From assembly GCA_900545185.1 (NCBI GenBank), contig UQYH01000128.1, forward strand, positions 1-5,885: DNA of 5,885 nucleotides, given 5' to 3'. The translations under genes and the position numbers were made by a program. Below, piece by piece: positions 1 through 5,859 of this stretch. The notes beneath the pieces were generated by a model. That model was not told the origin of the DNA and did not search any database. It saw only the letters and a program-made list of their open reading frames with translations. Each line of letters starts with the position of its first letter. Position 1 is the first letter of the stretch. This DNA is from an uncultured Eubacteriales bacterium. Lineage in GTDB: Bacteria > Bacillota > Clostridia > UBA1381 > UBA9506.

Positions 1-2439
1 AAACAGGTTACGGGTGTTACGGATTGTACGGTCAGTCTGTTAACCAATTCCATGACGGTAGAAGGCAGTGCAGACAGCCAAAGCGTTATCCGTGCCGTGC
101 AGGCGGCCGGGTACGGCGCTGCACAAAAGAACAGAGAAGCGGCAAGCGTTAAAGAACAGACTGATGAGCTTGTTGACCGTGAAACGCCCAAGCTGAAAAA
201 AAGGCTGTTATTTTCTGTAATACTGCTTGTTATTTTAATGTATTTTTCCATGGGACACATGATGTGGGGTTGGCCGCTGCCTGCCTGGTTTAACGGAAAT
301 CATGTGGCAATGGGTCTGGTGCAGCTGCTTTTGTCGGGCATGATTTTGGTGTTGAATCGAAAGTTTTTTACAAGCGGTTTTGCGGCGCTATGGCATCGTG
401 CTCCCAATATGGATACGCTTGTTGCGCTGGGTGCTTCGGCTTCTTTTGTGTGGAGTGTATATGCACTTTTTGGCATGACGGCGGCACAGACAGCCGGAGA
501 TTTGGCCGGTGTTATGCACTACATGGATGAATTTTATTTTGAATCGGCGGCCATGATTGTCACTTTAATTACGGTTGGCAAAATGCTGGAGGCGCACTCA
601 AAGGGCAAAACGACAGATGCGCTTAAAAGCCTGATGCGCCTGGCGCCGCAGACCGCAACGCTGCTGCGAAACGGCAAGGAAGAAACGGTTGCGGTTGAGG
701 AAGTGAAACAGGGTGATATTTTTGTTGTGCGTCCGGGAGAAAGCATCCCCGTGGATGGTGTTGTGACAAAGGGAGACAGCGCTGTCAATGAATCGGCCTT
801 AACGGGAGAGAGCATACCGGTTGATAAAACCATAGGCGATTTGGTATCGGCAGCAACGATCAACCAATCGGGCTTTTTGCAGTGTGAAGCAACGCGTGTG
901 GGCGCTGATACGACGCTCTCACAAATTATTAAAATGGTGAGCGATGCCGCTTCCGGCAAAGCGCCGATCGCCAAGACGGCCGATAAAGTTTCGGGTGTTT
1001 TTGTACCGGCGGTTATATCCGTTTCGATTGTAACACTTTTAGTTTGGCTGTTGCTGGGGCAAAATTTCAGTTATGCTTTGGGGCGCGCCATCTCGGTTTT
1101 GGTCATCAGCTGCCCTTGCGCTTTGGGGTTGGCAACACCTGTGGCTATTATGGTTGGCAGCGGCCTTGGCGCCAAAAACGGTATATTGTTTAAAACAGCG
1201 GCTGTGCTGGAAAGTGCAGGCAAGGTAAATATTGTGGCGCTGGACAAAACAGGTACCATTACCGAAGGCGCACCGCGCGTTACGGACGTAGTCACAGCCG
1301 AGCACGTGACAGAAGAGGCACTTTTTGCCGCAGCTGTTTCTTTGGAAGCGAAAAGTGAACATCCCTTAGCCAAAGCCGTGCTGCAAAAAGGGGAAGAAAT
1401 GCAAATTTCATCGGCAGAAGCGGATGATTTTTCAGTCCTGCCGGGAAATGGTCTGTCGGCTGTCATTAACGGAAAGCCTGTTGTCGGCGGCAGTTTGCAG
1501 TTTATCGGCAGCCGCACCGAAATCCCGAAGAATATTCAAGAGAAAGCGGAAAAAATGGCAGAAGAGGGCAAAACGCCGCTTCTGTTCACAGAGGACGGGC
1601 ATGTTTTGGGCGTGATTGCGGTGGCAGATACCATAAAACCGGATAGTCCGCAAGCCATTCGAGAGCTGCGCGGTATGGGGATTCGGGTGATTATGCTGAC
1701 AGGCGACAACGAACGCACCGCCAAAACCATTGGGCAAGCGGCCGGCGTGGATGAAGTGATTGCAGGCGTTTTGCCGGATGGAAAAGAAAGCGTAATTCGC
1801 GCTCTGAAACAAAAAGGCAAGGTTTCTATGGTGGGCGATGGTATTAATGATGCACCGGCACTGACACGTGCCGATGTGGGCATTGCGATTGGTGCCGGTG
1901 CCGATGTCGCGGTCGATGCGGCCGATGTAGTGCTGATGAAAAGCCGGCTTTCGGATGTTCCGGCTGCGGTGCGTCTCAGCCGTGCAACACTGCGGAATAT
2001 ACACGAAAATCTGTTTTGGGCCTTTATCTATAATGTAATCGGGATTCCCCTGGCCGCCGGTTGCTTTGCAAAAGCCGGCCTTACACTAAACCCCATGTTT
2101 GCCGCGGCAGCAATGAGTCTTTCCAGCTTTTGCGTTGTAACCAATGCTCTGCGTCTGAACTGGTGTAAGTTATATGGCAACCGTACGGACAGACAAGTAT
2201 CGGCTGTGACTGCTGCACAGAAGGAGGACATCAAACGAACCATTTACATTAAGGGGATGATGTGTTCTCACTGCGAGGCACGTGTTAAACAGGCGTTAGA
2301 AGCCTTGCCGGAGGTATCCGCGGCAGAAGTGAGCCATAAAAACGGCACGGCCGTTGTAATGCTGCGGAAAGCAGCTGAGCAAGATGCATTACGTGCGGCA
2401 ATCGAATCGGCCGGATACTCAGTCAAAGACATTCAATGA
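1..2439 (+). CDS. copA: Copper-exporting P1B-type ATPase CopA, 5'-truncated by the window edge
   Basis: This inner-membrane pump exports Cu(I) from the cytoplasm using ATP. The frame is open from base 1, and the first ~40 codons are the second half of an N-terminal HMA domain ('SLLTNSMTVE', 'AVQAAGYGA'). The ATG at 52 is therefore internal, and the true start and first CxxC lie upstream. Counting from that Met, visible motifs are: actuator TGES 251-254, copper-site CPC 354-356, phosphorylated DKTGT 398-402 (Asp398), nucleotide-binding His437-Pro438, TGDN 550-553 and GDGINDAP 595-602. Tyr660-Asn661 and Met688/Ser692 in the last two helices match the Cu(I)-site residues of the CopA group. About eight membrane helices are predicted by eye (roughly 50-70, 84-101, 122-143, 162-180, 312-336, 342-370, 654-673, 680-702). 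A second HMA domain, with Cys738-x-x-Cys741, fills ~729-795. The protein ends at a TGA 31 nt before the next gene, suggesting co-transcription. Any CsoR- or CopY-type operator would lie upstream, outside the window. Confidence 0.96.
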   Translation, partial: KQVTGVTDCTVSLLTNSMTVEGSADSQSVIRAVQAAGYGAAQKNREAASVKEQTDELVDRETPKLKKRLLFSVILLVILMYFSMGHMMWGWPLPAWFNGNHVAMGLVQLLLSGMILVLNRKFFTSGFAALWHRAPNMDTLVALGASASFVWSVYALFGMTAAQTAGDLAGVMHYMDEFYFESAAMIVTLITVGKMLEAHSKGKTTDALKSLMRLAPQTATLLRNGKEETVAVEEVKQGDIFVVRPGESIPVDGVVTKGDSAVNESALTGESIPVDKTIGDLVSAATINQSGFLQCEATRVGADTTLSQIIKMVSDAASGKAPIAKTADKVSGVFVPAVISVSIVTLLVWLLLGQNFSYALGRAISVLVISCPCALGLATPVAIMVGSGLGAKNGILFKTAAVLESAGKVNIVALDKTGTITEGAPRVTDVVTAEHVTEEALFAAAVSLEAKSEHPLAKAVLQKGEEMQISSAEADDFSVLPGNGLSAVINGKPVVGGSLQFIGSRTEIPKNIQEKAEKMAEEGKTPLLFTEDGHVLGVIAVADTIKPDSPQAIRELRGMGIRVIMLTGDNERTAKTIGQAAGVDEVIAGVLPDGKESVIRALKQKGKVSMVGDGINDAPALTRADVGIAIGAGADVAVDAADVVLMKSRLSDVPAAVRLSRATLRNIHENLFWAFIYNVIGIPLAAGCFAKAGLTLNPMFAAAAMSLSSFCVVTNALRLNWCKLYGNRTDRQVSAVTAAQKEDIKRTIYIKGMMCSHCEARVKQALEALPEVSAAEVSHKNGTAVVMLRKAAEQDALRAAIESAGYSVKDIQ

Positions 2440-2470
2440 TTTTGTAACTAAATGAAAAGGAGCGATCATT

Positions 2471-2728
2471 ATGACAAAAACAACTTTAAAAATTGACGGA
2501 ATGATGTGCGGTATGTGTGAATCGCATGTGAATGAGGCCATCCGTAACGCATTTCAGGTTAACAAGGTCACATCATCACATGCAAAGGGAGAAACGGTGA
2601 TTTTATCTGACGAACCGCTTGACGAAGCACGCCTGCGTGAAGTGCTGGCACCGACAGGCTATACACTGACAAGCATTACAAGCGAGCCGTACAAAAAAGG
2701 CGGAATCTTTTCCTTTTTGAAAAAATAA
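2471..2728 (+). CDS. Small HMA-domain metal-binding protein, CopZ-like copper chaperone
   Basis: This 85-residue soluble protein is one HMA (heavy-metal-associated) domain, the ferredoxin-like fold of copper chaperones. The metal site is Cys13-Gly-Met-Cys16 in 'GMMCGMCESH'. The rest follows the fold: a first helix (~16-28), a strand region with 'TSSHAKGETVI', a second helix 'DEARLREVLAPTGY' and a last strand. A short basic/hydrophobic tail ('KKGGIFSFLKK') follows, as I recall from related clostridial proteins. No signal peptide or membrane segment is seen. The start is fixed by AAAAGGAG at 2455-2462, 8 nt before the ATG. It lies 31 nt after copA with no promoter evident between, so the two are probably one operon ending at the terminator 33 nt downstream. 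The inferred role is Cu(I) delivery to CopA or buffering. The Met between the cysteines and the tail separate it from textbook CopZ, so I withhold that symbol; another soft metal cannot be excluded. Confidence 0.9.
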   Translation: MTKTTLKIDGMMCGMCESHVNEAIRNAFQVNKVTSSHAKGETVILSDEPLDEARLREVLAPTGYTLTSITSEPYKKGGIFSFLKK

Positions 2729-2760
2729 ACAACACGGAATCCGATGTTTCCTTAAACTGT

Positions 2761-2810
2761 AAAACCCTGCCGCAAATGAAAGTATCCGATTTGCGGCAGG
2801 GTTTTTTTTA
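2761..2810 (+). terminator. Intrinsic terminator of the copA operon
   Basis: A perfect 17-bp inverted repeat (2761-2777 with 2789-2805) encloses an 11-nt loop. The GC-rich core is CCCTGCCGC. The descending arm runs directly into eight T residues at 2802-2809. It starts 32 nt after the HMA-protein stop codon. On the minus strand the same stem is followed by only four T residues. It could thus also stop transcripts arriving from the convergent fucosidase gene, but more weakly; no other minus-strand terminator is visible between 2811 and 2982. Confidence 0.95.
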
Positions 2811-2840
2811 TTATCTTTTTGAAAAATGACAGACTTATAC

Positions 2841-2864
2841 TGCATGCGTGTATGCATGCGCATG
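2841..2864. repeat. Cluster of short palindromes and a direct repeat (TGCATGCG)
   Basis: The octamer TGCATGCG occurs twice, at 2841-2848 and 2853-2860, 12 nt start to start. Each copy contains the palindrome GCATGC (2842-2847 and 2854-2859). The second copy overlaps the 10-bp palindrome CATGCGCATG (2855-2864). It lies between two convergent genes, just after the copA-operon terminator, so promoter control of either gene is unlikely. Chance, a decayed element or a protein-binding site are all possible. Confidence 0.45.
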
Positions 2865-2988
2865 TATGACCCTCCGAAAGCTCACGCTGCAGCGCTTCAT
2901 CTTTGGCGGACTTTGTACCCTCGTCCAGCGCCGTCAGATCGCGCTTGGCGGCTCTTATGCCCCCATTAGGGAGTCGAACCTCTAATGC
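2862..2988 (-). pseudogene. Possible remnant of an unidentified protein-coding sequence
   Basis: Read on the minus strand from 2988 downwards, this stretch is open in a frame different from the fucosidase that ends beside it. It encodes 'ALEVRLPNGGIRAA', then 'KRDLTALDEGTKSA', then 'KDEALQRELSEGHT'. The long charged, helix-like run and GC-rich third positions (CTG, GCG, GAC, GCC, CAG) look like real protein sequence. There is no ATG and no ribosome site at its head, and a TAG in the same frame lies immediately upstream (2991-2989). Beyond ~2862 the frame passes into the palindrome cluster and then the terminator, where the translation becomes nonsense. I do not recognise the family. It may be the broken end of a gene lost by rearrangement, or a chance open frame. 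Confidence 0.3.
2964..2987 (-). other. Hairpin with a tRNA T-arm-like loop overlapping the fucosidase stop codon
   Basis: On the minus strand CATTAG (2987-2982), a bulged A, then GG pair with CC and CTAATG (2969-2964), leaving a 7-nt loop TTCGACT. The stem has 8 bp with one bulge. GG-TTCGACT-CC matches the T-arm consensus of bacterial tRNAs, yet no acceptor stem, anticodon arm or CCA end can be folded around it. The TAG stop of the fucosidase is in the 5' arm. No U-run follows, so it is not a standard intrinsic terminator. It may be a transcript-end stabilising hairpin, a fragment of a tRNA 3' end, or coincidence. Confidence 0.4.
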
Positions 2989-4739
2989 CTAACTTTTTGC
3001 AGCACCATCTGCGTCACATACAGCCCGGCAGGATCCCTGGGATTGATTGCCTCTGCCAAAAGGGACAGCGTGCAATGTCCGCCCGCAAGCGTCACCTTGC
3101 CCAAAATGCTTCCCGTTTCCGAAAAATATCGTCTGTTGACGCCGCGCGGCAATACATCCTCGTGCAGCGTTGCCGCAATATCATTGTCTTCGCCGCGCAC
3201 GCGCACCTTGTGTCCCCCCGTCCACGGCTGATATTTTGACGTTGCCGTGTAGAGAATCACTTCATAGTCTCCGGGTTCTGCAACCTCAAAATCCCAAAAA
3301 ATCGAATCCTGCTCCGATTTCCACCATTCCACGCTGCCGTTGATATTCACCTTAATTTCCGTGCTCGGATTATCCCAATATTCACCTACCACTCTGTCTA
3401 CGGTCGATGCAAAGGCAGACGTATCGCTTTCGTGCGCGCCCTTTTTAATTTTACAAGCACAGCACGGCAGCATAACGGTCTCGCCCTCCTGCTGAAACAA
3501 ACCGTTTGCCACCTTCGGCTTGCCGTCCAGCGTCAGCCTGATGACCGTTACCGTGTCACAGAATGAAACAGCCGACAGGTCAAGGCAAAGTTTATTTTGT
3601 TCTTGCCGCACAGCTGCCGATTCGCCCGTTAGGCTCTCGGCGCGCAGCACCTTGTTACAAAGGCCGAAAATTTCTACCTGCTTGCGCGGTTCCTTCATCA
3701 AAAGATATAAATAATTCTCTTTTTGCGTTGCCCAGCCGAAGGAAAAATCAGCGGTAAACGGCGAGGCCTGCGTATCGTAAACAGCTTCGCTGTTTTGCTG
3801 CATCCAGTCGCCCAATGCTTCGGCAAGCTGCATTGCCTCTTGCGGAAGGCTTCCGTCCGGCTTCGGGCCGATATTTAACAAAAGATTCGCACCCTTAGAG
3901 CAGACGGCGCACAAAAGCTCTATCACCGTTTGGGGCGTTTTAAAGTTTTTGTCGCAACGCTTATACCCCCACGAATCGTTTGTTGTGGCACAGGTTTCCG
4001 CACAAACCGCAACCCTGCCGTACGGCGCTTCGTTGTCCCCCATGCACAAAAAGTCCGAATCCTCTGCCGCGCCGCCGAGCCGCCCGTTAATCAGGCAATC
4101 GGGCTGAAGCCCCTTAACAAGCTGCCGCAGCTCCTTTGCGCGCGCCTCTGTCATCCCCCACGGAACATCAAACCAAACCATGCCGATGTCTCCGTAACGG
4201 GTCAGCAGCTCACTAAGCTGATGCTTGCATTTGCCGCGGAAATAGCTGTCAAAATCGCGCTCATCCTCCGGCGTTTTAAAATCCCAGGTGTTGCCCATTG
4301 CATTTTTTTCATGAAAGTCAATCCCCTGGCTGTAATATACGCACGGCACAATATCATAATTCCGCAGCGATGTTGTCAGTTCCTGCAATATATCCCGTTT
4401 TGTGCCTGTGCGTCCGTTAAGGCTAAAATCGTCATAATCGGTCGGATACATGGCAAAGCCTTCGTGGTGCTTGGCCGTAAACACCATGTATCTTGCGCCC
4501 ATACGCTTGGCCAGCGCGGCGACCTGCCCGGCATCAAATCCGTCTGCACTTAGCTTTTTTGCAAATTGCTCATATTCTTCGTTCGGAATCTGCTCACGTG
4601 ACTGAATCCATTCTACAATGCCCTTTGTCTCTTGCCCGTGGTAAAACCCCTCTGTGGCCGAGTATATGCCCCAGTGCATAAACAGTCCCAATTTGGCGTT
4701 TTCAAACCATGCGATCTCTTTGCTTCCCCTTGCTATCAT
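2982..4739 (-). CDS. Alpha-L-fucosidase, glycoside hydrolase family 29, with C-terminal beta-sandwich-like module
   Basis: This 585-residue enzyme should hydrolyse terminal alpha-L-fucose from glycans by the retaining mechanism of GH29. The N-terminal (beta/alpha)8 barrel (~1-320) shows 'WFENAKLGLFMHWGIYS' (His22-Trp23-Gly24), 'KHHEGF' (His91, His92), 'WFDVPWG' with Asp191 as the likely nucleophile, 'NGR' 218-220, 'ETCATTNDSWGY' ending at Tyr259, and 'NLLLNIGPKPDG'. The acid/base Glu is not conserved across the family; Glu237 in 'GDNEAP' is a candidate only. A beta-rich domain follows (~325-432). An added module (~440-585: 'EYWDNP', 'FWDFEVAEPGDYEV', 'TGSILGKVTLAGGHCTLSL') resembles carbohydrate-binding beta-sandwiches and makes the protein longer than a catalytic core plus one sandwich. 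No signal peptide is present, so it is probably cytoplasmic and acts on imported oligosaccharides. The ATG at 4739 is supported by GGAGG (4750-4746), 6 nt upstream. No fucose-catabolism or sugar-uptake gene adjoins it. Confidence 0.93.
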   Translation of the reverse strand: MIARGSKEIAWFENAKLGLFMHWGIYSATEGFYHGQETKGIVEWIQSREQIPNEEYEQFAKKLSADGFDAGQVAALAKRMGARYMVFTAKHHEGFAMYPTDYDDFSLNGRTGTKRDILQELTTSLRNYDIVPCVYYSQGIDFHEKNAMGNTWDFKTPEDERDFDSYFRGKCKHQLSELLTRYGDIGMVWFDVPWGMTEARAKELRQLVKGLQPDCLINGRLGGAAEDSDFLCMGDNEAPYGRVAVCAETCATTNDSWGYKRCDKNFKTPQTVIELLCAVCSKGANLLLNIGPKPDGSLPQEAMQLAEALGDWMQQNSEAVYDTQASPFTADFSFGWATQKENYLYLLMKEPRKQVEIFGLCNKVLRAESLTGESAAVRQEQNKLCLDLSAVSFCDTVTVIRLTLDGKPKVANGLFQQEGETVMLPCCACKIKKGAHESDTSAFASTVDRVVGEYWDNPSTEIKVNINGSVEWWKSEQDSIFWDFEVAEPGDYEVILYTATSKYQPWTGGHKVRVRGEDNDIAATLHEDVLPRGVNRRYFSETGSILGKVTLAGGHCTLSLLAEAINPRDPAGLYVTQMVLQKVRH

Positions 4740-4788
4740 ATGCTGCCTCCGCTTTTTTAAATTGTGAATCGGCTCTCGCCGTAATTGT

Positions 4789-4818
4789 ATTATACCGAAA
4801 AAGCGGCCGTTTCGTCAA
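4789..4818 (-). promoter_or_regulatory. Sigma-A-type promoter of the fucosidase gene
   Basis: Read on the minus strand, TTGACG (4818-4813) and a perfect TATAAT (4794-4789) are separated by 18 nt. Initiation would fall near 4782, giving a leader of about 43 nt before the ATG at 4739. Just after the -10 box, CGGC-GAGA-GCCG (4781-4770) can form a small hairpin. It is flanked by two copies of ACAATT in the same orientation, 23 nt apart (4788-4783 and 4765-4760). These repeats are possible regulator contacts, but no regulator gene is nearby to name. Confidence 0.8.
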
Positions 4819-4938
4819 TCGTCCGTATTTGCTTTTTCATAGTCCAATTTTACTTTTTTACATTTTGGTTCATTAACAATTAAATTCTCCCATACAAAGC
4901 GGTTCAAAGCTGTCTCAAAAACACCTCTTACCCGAAAT

Positions 4939-4970
4939 AAAAAAGGTGTCATAATAGAATGAACACCTTT
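4939..4970 (-). terminator. Probable intrinsic terminator of the EamA-type transporter gene
   Basis: On the minus strand AAAGGTGT (4970-4963) pairs with ACACCTTT (4949-4942). TCAT and ATGA inside the loop can extend the stem if one T bulges. The descending arm runs into a T-tract of six (4944-4939), then A and TTT. It begins 16 nt after the transporter stop codon. The stem core is only moderately GC-rich, so efficiency may be partial. Adjacent CCCGAAA and TTTCGGG arms (4974-4968 and 4937-4931) could close an outer stem, and a further AGGTGT copy at 4926-4921 could compete for the same ACACCT. Confidence 0.7.
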
Positions 4971-4986
4971 CGGGAAGATGTACTGA

Positions 4987-5859
4987 TTATAAAAACATAA
5001 GAGTCCCAATAAAACAAATCACAATGCTGATAATCTGCTTTGGATTTAATTTTTCTTTAAGGAATAAAACTCCAAACAAAGATGTCAAAATAATACAACC
5101 ACCTGTTATAAGCGGATATAAAACCGTTGCAGGCAAATTCTTGGCTCCGATAAGCTGCAAAATATATGATATATTCCACAAAATTGATGATACTGTTGTA
5201 AATAACAGTAATCTTTTGATCGAGAAAGATTTGCTTTGTTTATGCGTTTGGGGAGTCACAAAGAGTAATAACAGACCGCATAAAATGACCCGCATGAAAC
5301 ACATTAAAAATGCAAAGCTCTGTGTATCGACCGGATTAAATTGTGTATTAATCTGATGTGTTTTTGCAATAATACTTGTCGCACCGTTAATAACAAAGGT
5401 AAGCAAACACAAAACCAACCGGCGCTTATCTGTTTTTTGTGTACTTGAATTTATCATAATAACGGCTATACCAATCAAAATGAGCCCAAGACTTCTTATA
5501 ACGGTAAATTTTTCATTCAAAAAAGCAATTCCGAATATGTACGGAAGTGTCATGCCTCCTGTCATTAAAAACATTGTATAAAGCGACAAATCGCCGGTTT
5601 CAAGAATTTTAAAACTTATTATAGTGTACAGCGTTATAAGAGATGCCTGTAAAAATGCGGCGATAAGAGAAAAAACCGAAAATTCTATTTGAAATCGGCT
5701 GATAAGAAAAAAAGCAATCACCCCTACAGCACCAAAAACCGTATTATAAAGTAACCCATCGGTTAAAGTTTCCTTCCTGCCTTTCTGATATAATTTTTGA
5801 AAAACAAAGCTTCCGGAAAGTAAGGCATCAGCAATTAATATCAGAATATTGTATTTCAT
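4987..5859 (-). CDS. EamA/DMT-superfamily membrane transporter, substrate unknown
   Basis: This 290-residue protein is almost entirely hydrophobic. It reads as ten membrane helices in two five-helix halves, the standard layout of the drug/metabolite transporter (DMT) superfamily. The halves are homologous at their ends: 'LYTMFLMTGGMTLPYIFG' followed by 'LNEKF' (Glu116), and 'LYPLITGGCIILTSLFG' followed by 'LKEKL' (Glu269), each then one last helix. A polar loop near 138-147 ('NSSTQKTDKR') separates them. Members move amino acids, nucleosides, sugars or drugs across the cytoplasmic membrane; nothing here shows which. The ATG at 5859 has only a weak ribosome site (GAGT about 6 nt upstream), but length and first helix fit a complete protein, ending at a stop beside the hairpin at 4939-4970. 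Its promoter lies at or beyond the window edge. The gene is clearly AT-rich (20 G/C in the 60 bases 5401-5460, against 36 in 4081-4140 of the fucosidase), which suggests acquisition by transfer. Confidence 0.88.
   Translation of the reverse strand: MKYNILILIADALLSGSFVFQKLYQKGRKETLTDGLLYNTVFGAVGVIAFFLISRFQIEFSVFSLIAAFLQASLITLYTIISFKILETGDLSLYTMFLMTGGMTLPYIFGIAFLNEKFTVIRSLGLILIGIAVIMINSSTQKTDKRRLVLCLLTFVINGATSIIAKTHQINTQFNPVDTQSFAFLMCFMRVILCGLLLLFVTPQTHKQSKSFSIKRLLLFTTVSSILWNISYILQLIGAKNLPATVLYPLITGGCIILTSLFGVLFLKEKLNPKQIISIVICFIGTLMFL

Noticed and set aside
52..54. ATG at 52 as the start codon of copA
   Set aside because: Translation upstream to base 1 is open and continues a typical HMA-domain sequence, so this Met is internal.
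1432..2004. A 190-codon minus-strand frame inside copA, with other minus-strand frames at 534-974 and 1039-1517
   Set aside because: All are antisense to the core P-type ATPase motifs, whose conservation explains the absence of stops; composition is rich in His, Arg and Cys with no family resemblance.
2603..2863. An 86-codon minus-strand frame across the small HMA gene and the terminator
   Set aside because: It runs antisense through the HMA gene and across the terminator stem, and has no domain signal.
2964..2987. A tRNA gene on the minus strand
   Set aside because: Only the T-arm-like loop matches; there is no acceptor stem, D-arm or anticodon arm, and the upstream side is fucosidase coding sequence.
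3930..4553. A 207-codon open frame on the plus strand
   Set aside because: It lies wholly antisense to the well-supported fucosidase barrel, has no recognisable domain or convincing ribosome site, and its Cys/Arg/Pro-rich composition is typical of a shadow frame.
4815..5009. The 64-codon minus-strand frame starting at 5009 as a confident gene
   Set aside because: Its start overlaps the end of the transporter gene, it passes through the terminator hairpin and it has no good ribosome site; kept only as a finding about a possible small gene or repeat.
5024..5356. A 110-codon plus-strand frame
   Set aside because: It is antisense to the second half of the EamA-type transporter, with no ribosome site or recognisable motif.
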